Below are positions 9,485 through 17,420 of a DNA stretch of 64,000 bases, piece after piece. The stretch's first letter is position 1, and each line of letters starts with the position of its first letter. The notes below the pieces were generated by a model. That model was not told the DNA's origin. It saw nothing but the letters and a program-made list of their open reading frames with translations, and did not search any database. This stretch comes from Oxalobacteraceae bacterium (GTDB taxonomy: Bacteria > Pseudomonadota > Gammaproteobacteria > Burkholderiales > Burkholderiaceae_D). The DNA lies in the NCBI GenBank assembly GCA_013284265.1, contig JABTBR010000024.1, positions 1-64,000 of the forward strand. Reading direction: 5' to 3'. A program made the position numbers and the translations under genes.

Positions 9485-9751
9485 TTAAGCGGACAGTGCT
9501 TTCAGGGCAGCTGCCAGACGGCTCTTATGACGAGCTGCCTTGTTTTTGTGGATGATCTTCTTGTCAGCAATGCTGTCGATTTTCGACACGGATGCCTGGA
9601 AGATTGCAGTCGCTGCTGCTTTGTCGCCGCCCTGGATCGCTTTACGAACCGCTTTGATTGCGGTGCGCAGGGTCGAACGCTGGGACGAGTTGTGTGCGTT
9701 TTGCTTAACTGCTTGACGAGCGCGTTTGCGCGCTTGTGCGGTATTTGCCAT
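9485..9751 (-). CDS. rpsT: 30S ribosomal protein S20
   Basis: 88-residue, Lys/Arg/Ala-rich three-helix primary 16S rRNA binding protein of the small subunit. It begins [18 protein letters not shown] and contains [17 protein letters not shown], both diagnostic of S20. An in-frame upstream ATG would add 12 unrelated residues, so the MANTAQ start was used. It is transcribed alone, divergent from murJ, as in many betaproteobacteria. It has a long leader of about 140 nt rich in CAAAC motifs. Confidence 0.97.
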   Translation of the reverse strand: MANTAQARKRARQAVKQNAHNSSQRSTLRTAIKAVRKAIQGGDKAAATAIFQASVSKIDSIADKKIIHKNKAARHKSRLAAALKALSA

Positions 9752-9898
9752 GGAATTTCCTAAAACAGGGTCAAAGTGCGTTTGCAAACATTATTGTTTG
9801 CCAAACAGGAACGTTCAGTGCATCTGCCGAACCATGTGAGCCAAACTGCTGCCTGCCAAACATTAGTGTCTGCGTAACAGAATTCTGTACAGCCTTCG

Positions 9899-9927
9899 AT
9901 TATAGCGATCTTTTGCGGCGGGAGCAA
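9899..9927 (-). promoter_or_regulatory. Sigma-70 promoter of rpsT
   Basis: On the minus strand TTGCTC (9922-9927) is followed after 17 bp by a perfect TATAAT (9899-9904). Transcription would start near 9892, giving a leader of about 140 nt. Confidence 0.6.
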
Positions 9928-10024
9928 ATCCTAAATCCAGAAAGTTGCGACTCTGGCAGGCCGGCTGGGGCAAAAGGCAACAGATATAGTTTTTACATCT
10001 CATCTGCGCTTAAGGCCGCTCCAT

Positions 10025-10030
10025 TATAAT
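10025..10030 (+). promoter_or_regulatory. -10 element of murJ, giving a very short leader
   Basis: A perfect TATAAT ends 8 nt before the murJ ATG at 10039. No convincing -35 is placed 16-18 bp upstream. If used, the mRNA would be leaderless or nearly so. Confidence 0.4.
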
Positions 10031-10038
10031 CTCGCCCC

Positions 10039-11589
10039 ATGAACTTGCTCAAAACCCTAGCCGCTGTCTCCAGCATGACGATGCTGTCCCGTTTAACCGG
10101 ATTGTTGCGTGAAAGCCTGTTTGCCCGCGCCTTTGGCGCCGGCGCCTATACCGATGCCTTCGTGGTCGCCTTCCGGATTCCCAACCTGCTGCGGCGCCTG
10201 TTCGCCGAAGGCGCGTTTTCCCAGGCCTTCGTGCCCATCCTGTCGGAATACAAAAGCCAGCACGGCCAGCAAGCAAGCAAGAGCCTGGTCGACCATGTCG
10301 CCACCACCCTGGTCTGGGCCACGGTGGCCATCAGCATCCTGGGCATCGTCGGCGCGCCGCTATTTGTTTACCTGATCGCCACCGGCCTGAACGACAAGCC
10401 GGGCGCCTTCGACGCCGCCGTCTGGATGACCCGGCTGATGTTCCCCTATATTAGTTTCATGTCCTTCGTGGCACTGGCCGGCGGCGTGCTCAATACCTGG
10501 CGCCAGTTCAAGATACCGGCCTTCACGCCGGTGCTGCTGAACCTGTCCTTCATCGCCGCCTCGCTATTCCTGCAAAAGCATCTGGAACAGCCGATCTACG
10601 CGATGGCCATCGCCGTGGTGGTCGGCGGCGTCCTGCAGGTCGGTTTCCAGATCCCGGCGCTGATCAAGATCGGCATGCTGCCGCGCCTGTCCCTCAATCC
10701 GGTCGGCGGCCTGAAAGACCCGGGCGTGCGCCGCGTACTGAAGAAAATGGGACCGGCCGTGTTTGCCGTGTCGGCCGCCCAGATCAGCCTGATGATCAAT
10801 ACCAGCATCGCATCGCAACTGGCCGAAGGCAGCATCTCCTGGCTGTCGTATGCGGACCGGCTGATGGAATTCCCCACCGCCATGCTAGGCGTGGCCCTGG
10901 GCACGATTTTGCTGCCCAGCCTGTCCAAGGCGAATGCCGATAACGACCTGGAAGAATATTCCACCCTGCTCGACTGGGGCCTGCGCCTGACTTTCCTGCT
11001 GGCCTTGCCCTCGGCGGTCGGCTTGGCGACGATGGCGGTGCCGCTGATCGCCACCCTGTTCCACTACGGTAAATTCACCGGCGAGGCGGCCACGATGTCG
11101 GCCCAGCCGCTGATCGCCTATAGCATCGGCCTGATCGGCATTATTTTGGTCAAGACCCTGGCGCCGGCCTTCTATGCGCGCCAGGATATCCGCACGCCGG
11201 TGAAGATCGCGATGGGGGTGCTGGTGGCTACCCAGCTGATGAACCTGATATTTGTGCCACGCATCGCCGTGGCCGGCCTGGCGCTGTCGATCGGCCTGGG
11301 CGCCTGCCTGAACGCGGGCTTCCTGTATGCCGGCTTGCGCAAGCGCGGCATCTACACGCCCAAGCCGGGCTGGATGGCCTTCTTTGCCAAACTGGTGCCC
11401 GCCTGCGCGGCGCTGGGGGCGACGTCCTGGTATCTGTCGAGCCGCATCGACTGGCTGGGCATGCAGGCCCAGCCGCTGCTGCGCGCCGGGGCCCTGTTCG
11501 GCGTGATCGCCGTCAGCGCGGCGGTGTATTTCGGCGTGCTGCTGCTGGCGGGCTTCCGCTTCCGCGACTTCAAGCGCAGCGCGCGCTGA
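10039..11589 (+). CDS. murJ: Lipid II flippase MurJ (MviN)
   Basis: Inner-membrane MOP-superfamily protein that flips lipid II for peptidoglycan synthesis. 516 residues with about 14 predicted membrane segments. N-terminal SRLTGLLRESLFARAFGAGAYTDAF and RIPNLLRRLFAEGAFSQAFVP are the hallmark MurJ segments with the conserved arginines. Divergent from rpsT; single gene, with a repeat element downstream. Confidence 0.97.
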   Translation: MNLLKTLAAVSSMTMLSRLTGLLRESLFARAFGAGAYTDAFVVAFRIPNLLRRLFAEGAFSQAFVPILSEYKSQHGQQASKSLVDHVATTLVWATVAISILGIVGAPLFVYLIATGLNDKPGAFDAAVWMTRLMFPYISFMSFVALAGGVLNTWRQFKIPAFTPVLLNLSFIAASLFLQKHLEQPIYAMAIAVVVGGVLQVGFQIPALIKIGMLPRLSLNPVGGLKDPGVRRVLKKMGPAVFAVSAAQISLMINTSIASQLAEGSISWLSYADRLMEFPTAMLGVALGTILLPSLSKANADNDLEEYSTLLDWGLRLTFLLALPSAVGLATMAVPLIATLFHYGKFTGEAATMSAQPLIAYSIGLIGIILVKTLAPAFYARQDIRTPVKIAMGVLVATQLMNLIFVPRIAVAGLALSIGLGACLNAGFLYAGLRKRGIYTPKPGWMAFFAKLVPACAALGATSWYLSSRIDWLGMQAQPLLRAGALFGVIAVSAAVYFGVLLLAGFRFRDFKRSAR

Positions 11590-11696
11590 GGTAAGCAATA
11601 GGGGTGGCGCTGGTAGATCCGGCGCGCCCGGCAAATACCAAGCAAGACCGTCGCACTCACCATCACCCACCACCACCTTCAGCGTGCCGCAGTGCG

Positions 11697-11800
11697 CTTA
11701 AAACCGACGGCATACCCCTGGGGTCTGACCCGCCGGGGCTCGGCGCCCCCGTCGCCCCCGACTCTTTGCCGTGGGTTTAAATTGCCGCCAGTGGCCCGCA
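11697..11800. repeat. Dispersed intergenic repeat copy
   Basis: Contains AAAACCGACGGCATACCCCTGG, GGGTCTGACCCGCC, CTCTTTGCCGTGGGTTTAAAT and a tail AGTGGCCCGC. It is in opposite orientation to the copies at 9.3 and 27.3 kb and lies between murJ and the PEP-CTERM pair, in a stretch of about 290 bp that otherwise shows nothing. Confidence 0.7.
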
Positions 11801-11835
11801 TGCCCCCGCTCAATTCAGCTCATTTGCTAGCGGCG

Positions 11836-11861
11836 CAAAAAAACCCGCCGAAGCGGGTTAT
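11836..11861 (-). terminator. Terminator after the first PEP-CTERM paralogue
   Basis: AACCCGC / GCGGGTT stem with GAAG-type loop and T run on the minus strand. It is nearly identical to the one at 12478-12504. Confidence 0.85.
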
Positions 11862-11880
11862 TGACGAGCAGCTTAAACAA

Positions 11881-12396
11881 TCAAGCAGCTTGTTTAGCTT
11901 TGCGACGAGCAGCTACGACACCGACCAGCGCCAGGCCGCCCAGCATCATGCCGTAGGTTTCTGGTTCCGGGATTGGTGCTGCCGCCACGCTGGTTTGGTA
12001 GCGGATGTTATTCACATACGTATCTCCAGTGAAGTGCACATAGTAATTGCCGGCACTCAGCAGACCGTGCCAGTCCAACACTTGGGTATTGCCGACGAGG
12101 CCGAAATCCAGGGCTCCCAGCGATACGTTCGACGCGTTGAACAGTTCGCCGTTGAAGTTAGCAATCGCATGTTCGGAAACTGCAAACGCCTGGCTTGCAC
12201 TGACCGTCGTATACGAAGTAGTGGTCAGCTGAAACGACCAGTTATCGCTGATCGAATGGTTAGCGGCGAATTTTGCCGACTTGTCGGAGAGCGTATCAAA
12301 ATCGCTACCGTCCAGGGTGCCCAGATTATAGTCGGTCGCCGAGGCGGCGAAGGAAGCGGCGAACATGAGACCAGCAACGAGCAATTTCAATTTCAT
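11881..12396 (-). CDS. PEP-CTERM protein, FxDxF-like family (paralogue A)
   Basis: 171 residues: signal peptide (1-20, cleavage after ASA), a beta-rich mature part, and a C-terminal sorting tail PIPEPETYGMMLGG-hydrophobic-ARRKAKQAA. The tail predicts recognition by an exosortase, here presumably XrtB encoded at 53.2 kb. The mature region carries ISDNWSFQL, a variant of the FxDxF signature. It is a close paralogue of the next gene, with the same tail, leader hairpin and terminator, so the pair arose by tandem duplication. Function of the mature domain is unknown. Confidence 0.88.
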   Translation of the reverse strand: MKLKLLVAGLMFAASFAASATDYNLGTLDGSDFDTLSDKSAKFAANHSISDNWSFQLTTTSYTTVSASQAFAVSEHAIANFNGELFNASNVSLGALDFGLVGNTQVLDWHGLLSAGNYYVHFTGDTYVNNIRYQTSVAAAPIPEPETYGMMLGGLALVGVVAARRKAKQAA

Positions 12397-12418
12397 GAGA
12401 CATCCTTTACATTTTTGT

Positions 12419-12437
12419 GGCTGCGCTTACGCCAACC
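12419..12437 (-). promoter_or_regulatory. Leader hairpin with GTAA tetraloop before PEP-CTERM paralogue A
   Basis: Minus-strand GGTTGGC-GTAA-GCGCAGCC folds as a stem with one bulge and a GNRA-type loop, ending 22 nt before the ATG. The same structure with a GAAA loop precedes paralogue B at the same distance. Confidence 0.5.
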
Positions 12438-12477
12438 ACGATAGGTTAGAGAAATAATAACTTTTTGGGTTCAGGCG

Positions 12478-12504
12478 CAAAAAAACCCGCCGAAGCGGGT
12501 TTTT
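12478..12504 (-). terminator. Terminator after PEP-CTERM paralogue B
   Basis: AACCCGC / GCGGGTT stem followed by T run on the minus strand. The duplicated copy follows paralogue A. Confidence 0.85.
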
Positions 12505-12521
12505 GACGAGCAGCTTAAAAA

Positions 12522-13025
12522 TTAAGCAGCTTGTTTTGCTTTACGGCGAGCAGCAACAACACCAACCAGTGCCAGGCCACCCAGCATCATGCCGTAGGTT
12601 TCTGGTTCTGGTACTGGCAGTGCCGATACGGTCGACTGGTACTGAGTGCGGTTCAGAGCGGCGGTGCCGGTGATGTGCACGGTGTAGGTGCCAGCGGCCA
12701 GAACGCCGTTCCAGGCCAGGCTTTGGGTTTGACCGTTCAGAGCCCAGCTCAGAGGACCTTGACCAACCAGGGTACCTGCGAAATTGGTGATCGCGCCATC
12801 CAGAACTGCGAAGGTTTGCTGCGAACCGAACGAGGTGGCCGAAGGAGCGGTCAGTTTGAAGGTCCAGTTGTCATCGATAACTTGACCAGCGGTGTATTTC
12901 AGGGAGCTCAGGGCCAGGGTGTCAAAACCGGTGTCGTCCAGGATGCCCAGGCTGTAATCGGTCGCCGAAGCGCTCAGGGAGGTAGCAGCGAAGATGACGC
13001 CAGCAACGAGTAATTTCAATTTCAT
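12522..13025 (-). CDS. PEP-CTERM protein, FxDxF-like family (paralogue B)
   Basis: 167 residues with signal peptide (1-21), an IDDNWTFKL segment matching the FxDxF-like site, and the tail PVPEPETYGMMLGG-hydrophobic-ARRKAKQAA. The last 30 residues match paralogue A almost exactly, whereas the mature part has diverged strongly. Presumably exported by Sec and cut by exosortase B. Transcribed alone from its own leader. Confidence 0.88.
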   Translation of the reverse strand: MKLKLLVAGVIFAATSLSASATDYSLGILDDTGFDTLALSSLKYTAGQVIDDNWTFKLTAPSATSFGSQQTFAVLDGAITNFAGTLVGQGPLSWALNGQTQSLAWNGVLAAGTYTVHITGTAALNRTQYQSTVSALPVPEPETYGMMLGGLALVGVVAARRKAKQAA

Positions 13026-13047
13026 GAGAAATCCTTCAAAGTTTTAT

Positions 13048-13066
13048 GGCTGCGCTTTCGCCAACC
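13048..13066 (-). promoter_or_regulatory. Leader hairpin with GAAA tetraloop before PEP-CTERM paralogue B
   Basis: Minus-strand GGTTGGC-GAAA-GCGCAGCC, ending 22 nt before the ATG. It differs from the paralogue A copy only in the loop, which stays GNRA-type. Confidence 0.5.
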
Positions 13067-13250
13067 ACAGTGGGGTTAAAAGGTGCTGCAAGGGGTACTG
13101 CTAAGAGACATAATATCATAAGTGCATGAATTGTCTTGTAAATTTTCCACTTTGAATTATTTTTAGGCAAGAGTTTCTAGCAAGAATTTAAATCATTGGT
13201 GCAGTGCATGAAAAAGCGTGAGTTTGTGCGTATTTCTGCACTGTTAGTTA

Positions 13251-13940
13251 TCATTTCTGTTGCATTTCAGGCATAGTTTCCGCAGGCTCAACTGGCACTT
13301 CCGGCTCCACCGGCGGCGCCGGAATCGGCTCTTCGCTAGGCGTGGCGGGCGTTTGCGGGGCGTTATTCGGAATTTCCGATGCCGGCAAGACATTTTGAGC
13401 AGGCAAGACTATCGGTTGTTGCGCCGATACCACGGGCCGCACGATTGAACCCTTACCAGTCGCGGTAAATTTCCAATCGGACAGATGATTTTTGCCCTCA
13501 AAACCTTGAAATCTCACAGGGAAATTGCCAATTTTGACAGGACGTGCGTCGGACAGGCTGTAAATACCAATGATGCCAACTTTGTCACCCAAATAAAGTA
13601 CGCCCCATTCCGCTTTTCCGCTCACCGGATCGACAAACACCTTGCGTAAATGGCGCCGTGTGCCAGGGAAACGGGGATCTTTCAGCAGTTCCTTGAAGCC
13701 AGGCGGCTGGGTTGGCTGGCCTGCCGGGGTTGCGTCCGCATAGCTTTGCAGGGCATCGCTGAATTCGGCGCCGATATTCAACAATTCCTGCTCCGCGATG
13801 CTGCGCTGCACCATTACACCCATGCGCAAGGTGGCTGCGCTGACAAGTGCGATGATCGCCAGCAAGATAATCAGGCTGATATATGTGAATCCAGCTCTAC
13901 TGTATATTCTTACAGCCTTTATTGAGCAAAGTTGACTCAT
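13251..13940 (-). CDS. Pseudopilin-like protein without Glu5, GspK-like tip candidate (hybrid T2SS)
   Basis: 229 residues, last gene of the secretion operon. The N-terminus RAGFTYISLIILLAIIALV is a type IV prepilin signal: after cleavage at Gly the mature protein starts FTYIS. Residue 5 is Ser instead of the near-universal Glu, as in the minor tip pseudopilin GspK. The body ends in a Pro-rich, acidic tail (repeated PxPVEPEVPVEP). It probably caps or initiates the pseudopilus. The start overlaps nothing and has no strong ribosome-binding site, 6 nt after the preceding gene. GC content here is lower than in its neighbours. Confidence 0.75.
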   Translation of the reverse strand: MSQLCSIKAVRIYSRAGFTYISLIILLAIIALVSAATLRMGVMVQRSIAEQELLNIGAEFSDALQSYADATPAGQPTQPPGFKELLKDPRFPGTRRHLRKVFVDPVSGKAEWGVLYLGDKVGIIGIYSLSDARPVKIGNFPVRFQGFEGKNHLSDWKFTATGKGSIVRPVVSAQQPIVLPAQNVLPASEIPNNAPQTPATPSEEPIPAPPVEPEVPVEPAETMPEMQQK

Positions 13941-13946
13941 GATTAA

Positions 13947-14327
13947 CTACCATTCGCTGTAGGGCTTGCCTGCACGGTCGTTGCCGGGAGCGCCGCTGCG
14001 GATGGAATAGACCCCGCCTTTGCTGCCGTCGTCGGGCGGCACGATGATCCAGCTGGTGGCGCTGTCGGTGACAGGATCGACCGGTAGGCTGCGGATGTAT
14101 TTCTTCTCGACCAATTGATCCAGGCTGTCCGGATAGCGCCCGGTATCGCCGTAGTACTGGTCGATCACGGCCCGGATATTGCGTAAGTTGTCTGCAAGCA
14201 CGACTTCGCGTGACTTGTCGATGCTGGGGAAGTAGCGCGGCACGGCCAGGGTCAGCATCAAGGCCACGATGCCCAGCACCACCAGCAGTTCGATCAGGGT
14301 AAAACCGCGCGCGGCAGATGTTTTCAT
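13947..14327 (-). CDS. GspG-like pseudopilin of the hybrid secretion system (third)
   Basis: About 126 residues. Prepilin motif RGFTLIELLVVLGIVALML with Glu5 present and the GspG-like fold segment LADNLRNIRAVIDQYYGDTGRYPDSLDQL, then a C-terminal segment GGVYSIRSGAPGN. I used the ATG at 14327, three bases after the previous stop and preceded by GGAAA; an ATG at 14336 is also possible and would overlap the previous gene. Processing by a prepilin peptidase encoded outside this window is expected. Confidence 0.85.
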   Translation of the reverse strand: MKTSAARGFTLIELLVVLGIVALMLTLAVPRYFPSIDKSREVVLADNLRNIRAVIDQYYGDTGRYPDSLDQLVEKKYIRSLPVDPVTDSATSWIIVPPDDGSKGGVYSIRSGAPGNDRAGKPYSEW

Positions 14328-14329
14328 TG

Positions 14330-14821
14330 TTACCATTTCCGGTAGGGAATGCCGTTCAGGCCGGTTTTGTCGCTGAGCGAATAGACGTCGTAGACATCCT
14401 CGCCCTCGCGCGGCTCATCGGCATCGCTGGCGTAGCTGCGTTTGCCCCAGGACTGGGCATCGCTGAGGCTGCTGTCGGCATTAAAAGGATCGCGCGGCAC
14501 CCGGCGCAGGAAGAAAATCTTGCTGCGCTTGGGATTGCGCAGGTCGGGTACGCCGTCGGCCAGCAGATCGAGCGACTTGGGATAACCTGTGGTGGCCAGG
14601 GTCTTGGCGACGCGGCCCTCGTCGTAAGCCAGTTTATAGGCGTCGATGCCCTTGCGGATTTCGTGCAGGGCATGGCGCAGCTCCTGTTCCTGGCGGCGCT
14701 GTACCACCACCTGGGTGACGGGAACGACCAGGGTGCCGAGCAGGCCCAGAATCGCCAGTGTCACCAGCAATTCAATCAGCGTGAAGCCAGCGCTGCGCAT
14801 GGCCTGCCCTGCCCGCATCAT
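14330..14821 (-). CDS. GspG-like pseudopilin of the hybrid secretion system (second)
   Basis: 163 residues with the prepilin motif SAGFTLIELLVTLAILGLLG (Glu5 intact), the amphipathic helix ELRHALHEIRKGIDAYKLAYDEG and a C-terminal YDVYSLSDKTGLNG segment resembling the Ca-binding region of GspG-type pseudopilins. It overlaps the gspD stop by 4 bp (ATGA), so translation is coupled. Confidence 0.87.
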   Translation of the reverse strand: MMRAGQAMRSAGFTLIELLVTLAILGLLGTLVVPVTQVVVQRRQEQELRHALHEIRKGIDAYKLAYDEGRVAKTLATTGYPKSLDLLADGVPDLRNPKRSKIFFLRRVPRDPFNADSSLSDAQSWGKRSYASDADEPREGEDVYDVYSLSDKTGLNGIPYRKW

Positions 14822-16818
14822 TGCAGCGGTGGCGGCGACGTTTCCGGCGCCGGGATCGACTGCGGCACCGCGCCCGATGGCGGCGGCAGTATGGGAGCGG
14901 ACTGCGGCGGCACACCGGCCGGCGCCGGCGCCGACAGCGCGGGAGCCGATTGCGGCGGCACGCCTGCAGGCACTGGCGCGGCTGCGGGACGCGCACCCGG
15001 TACAGCCGGCAACTGGGCCGGAGGACGCGCGCCCATGTCGGGACGGCGGCGGAAGCTGCCTTCGGTACCGGCCGAGAATTCCGACTGCGAGGCTTCCGGC
15101 CGCTGCACATTGCGGATCAGGTGCGGCGTGATCGACAGCACGATCTCGGTTTTCTGGCTGTCGTCGCGGTTGCTGCCGAACAGGCGACCCAGGATAGGCA
15201 GGTCGCCCACGCCGGGCAGCTTGTTGCCGGTGCTGCGCTCTTCATTATTGATCAGGCCCGCCAGCACCTGGTTCTCGCCATCCTTCAATTGCAGCATGGT
15301 CGAGGCCTGGCGCGTGCCGATCTGGTAGGCGGTGGTGCCGGACTTGGTCTGGATCTGGTTGACCAGATTGCTCACCTCCAGCTGCACCCGGATCGCCACT
15401 TCATTGTTCAGATAGATGGTCGGCTCGGCGTTCAGGGTCAGGCCCACGTCCACATAGCTGACCGATTCGGTGGCAAAGCCGCCCGCGCCCGGCGAGATGG
15501 TGGTGGTGATCACCGGGACCTTGTCGCCAATGACAATCTTGGCTTTTTCCTTGTTGCGTACGCGGATGCGCGGATTGGCCAGCAAATTGGTGTCGCCGTC
15601 GACCTTGTTGGCGTTGACGGTGGCGCTCACGCCGCTGATGCCGATGGTCTTCTGGTTCAGATTATTCAGGTCGCGGATGGTCAGGCCCACGCCGCCGGAA
15701 CTCGACAGCGGCGTCAGACCCACACTGGCCGGCCAGGCGACGCCCAGTTCCAGCAGGCGGCTGCGCTTGATTTCCAGGATCTCCACTTCCAGCATCACTT
15801 CCGCTTCCGGCATGTCCTGCACGGCGATCAGGCGTTCGGCCAGGCGGATCGCTTCCGGGCTGTCGCGCACGATCAGCAGATTGAGCTTTTCATCGACCAC
15901 CACGTCGCGCGTCTTGAGGATGGTCTTGAGGGTATTGGCCACCAGCTTGGCCTCGGCATTGGCCAGGAAGAAGGTCTTGACCGTCATCTCCTGGTATTCC
16001 TTCAGCTTGGCCGTGACGTTCGGGTAGATCAGGATGGTATTGCCGTCCATGACCTGCTGCTCGAGCTGATTGGTCATCAAGAGGAAGTAGATGGCCGATT
16101 CGACGGTGCTGTTCTTCAGGAAGATCGAGGCCTTCTGGTCGGTCTTGACGTCCTTGTCGAACACGAAGTTCAGGCCGGAGCGGCGCGCGATCACTTCGAA
16201 CACCTGCTTGAGCGGGGCGTCGCGGAATTCGATCGTGATCGGCTGCTTGAAGGCCTTCGACAGGCCGCTTTCCTGGGCCGGCGGGCTGCTCTTCTCGGTC
16301 AGTTCGCGCAGCATCAGGCGCGCCTTGTCGGCGCCCGGACGCTCGGTCAGGATCGCCTGCAGCTTCTGGCGCGCCAGCTCGAACTCGCCCTTCTCCGCGT
16401 GCGCGCTGGCGGCGGCCATCAGCTTGTCGTGGCGCTCGCTCATATCGACGGCGCGCAGGCCGGCGCGGGCCCGTTCGTTGACCGGGTCGAAGGCCAGCAC
16501 CCGTTCAAAGCCCTGCAGCGCCAGCTCGGCCTTGCCCTCGGCCAGCTGGCGTTCGGCCTGTTCCAGATAGCGGGTGCTGGCGCGGTCGCGCGCCTGCAGA
16601 TAGGTGGCGCGGTACTGGGCATTGCCCGGTTCACCGCTCATCGCATCCTTGAGCCGCAGCAGACCGGCTTCCACCTTGTCCTGTTCGATCAGCTGGCGGC
16701 CGTCGCGGTAGGCCAGCTGCGAAGCGCAGCCGCCAAGGACCAGCGCCAGTGTCAGCAAAGGCAGGGCGCGCGGCAGGCTTTGCAGCAGGGACGCGCGGCG
16801 GTAAGGTTGACTAGGCAT
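14818..16818 (-). CDS. GspD/MshL-like secretin of the hybrid secretion system
   Basis: Outer-membrane ring through which the pseudopilus or substrates pass. 666 residues: lipoprotein signal (LVLGGCAS, lipid Cys 31), TPR-like helical repeats (about 40-165, unusual for classic GspD but seen in MSHA/Tfp-type secretins), N-domains with LKQVFEVIARRSGLNFVFDKDV and VVVDEKLNLLIVRDSPEAI, and the secretin core ending PGVGDLPILGRLFGSN..TEIVLSITPHLIR. A 90-residue Pro/Ala-rich tail follows the core. TGATG overlap with the upstream gene. Confidence 0.92.
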   Translation of the reverse strand: MPSQPYRRASLLQSLPRALPLLTLALVLGGCASQLAYRDGRQLIEQDKVEAGLLRLKDAMSGEPGNAQYRATYLQARDRASTRYLEQAERQLAEGKAELALQGFERVLAFDPVNERARAGLRAVDMSERHDKLMAAASAHAEKGEFELARQKLQAILTERPGADKARLMLRELTEKSSPPAQESGLSKAFKQPITIEFRDAPLKQVFEVIARRSGLNFVFDKDVKTDQKASIFLKNSTVESAIYFLLMTNQLEQQVMDGNTILIYPNVTAKLKEYQEMTVKTFFLANAEAKLVANTLKTILKTRDVVVDEKLNLLIVRDSPEAIRLAERLIAVQDMPEAEVMLEVEILEIKRSRLLELGVAWPASVGLTPLSSSGGVGLTIRDLNNLNQKTIGISGVSATVNANKVDGDTNLLANPRIRVRNKEKAKIVIGDKVPVITTTISPGAGGFATESVSYVDVGLTLNAEPTIYLNNEVAIRVQLEVSNLVNQIQTKSGTTAYQIGTRQASTMLQLKDGENQVLAGLINNEERSTGNKLPGVGDLPILGRLFGSNRDDSQKTEIVLSITPHLIRNVQRPEASQSEFSAGTEGSFRRRPDMGARPPAQLPAVPGARPAAAPVPAGVPPQSAPALSAPAPAGVPPQSAPILPPPSGAVPQSIPAPETSPPPLQ

Positions 16819-17420
16819 CAGTCGAGCACTCCAATATTGAGCTGTTGAACCTGGTTCAACGGCAGATAGGTGACGGTCATCAGGGGCGGCGCGATGGTCT
16901 CGATGCGGTACATGCCATCGATCACGGTCTTGTTATGCACCACATAGGTTTTCTCCGCACGCGTCAGGTAAACTTCCCAGGCGCCATCGGCGGCAGCCTT
17001 GCCGATATAGGTAAACGGCAGCGGCGGTGCGCTTGGCGGCGGTGGTGGCGGCGGCGGTGGCGGTGGCGGCGGCGGTGGCGGATTCCAGTTCTGGCCGAGG
17101 AACACGCCGGGGCCGCCGCCGAAGGTCGCGCCGGATTCGCCCACCAGATCGGCGCGCGGCAGCAGGCGTGCAATCATCGTATCGGCCGACTCCCTGGCGC
17201 CGCCCTTGCCCGCGTCGCCCTTACCTGCGTCACCTTTGCCGGCCTCGTTCCTGGCGTTGCTGCCAGCGCCCTCGCCTGCTGCGCGCGCAGGGACGCCTTT
17301 CGCGGCGGGCTTGCGTTCAACCGCCTCGGCCACGTCGGACGAAGGGCTGCGGTCGCCAAAGGCCAGCAGGCCGGCGGCGGCGGCCAGGCCGATGCCCATC
17401 AGGATCTGATAGGGTTTCAT
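16818..17420 (-). CDS. PilP/MshK-like protein with 16-proline tract (hybrid T2SS)
   Basis: 200 residues: one N-terminal membrane helix, a low-complexity linker (repeated AGKGD, then 16 consecutive prolines coded at 17034-17081), and a small C-terminal domain PFTYIGKAAADGAWEVYLTRAEKTYVVHNKTVIDGMYRIETI. This compact beta domain resembles the HR/PilP domain that links inner-membrane parts to the secretin, and the place just before gspD supports that. Overlaps both neighbours by 1-4 bp. The proline run should need elongation factor P for translation. Confidence 0.72.
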   Translation of the reverse strand: MKPYQILMGIGLAAAAGLLAFGDRSPSSDVAEAVERKPAAKGVPARAAGEGAGSNARNEAGKGDAGKGDAGKGGARESADTMIARLLPRADLVGESGATFGGGPGVFLGQNWNPPPPPPPPPPPPPPPPSAPPLPFTYIGKAAADGAWEVYLTRAEKTYVVHNKTVIDGMYRIETIAPPLMTVTYLPLNQVQQLNIGVLD

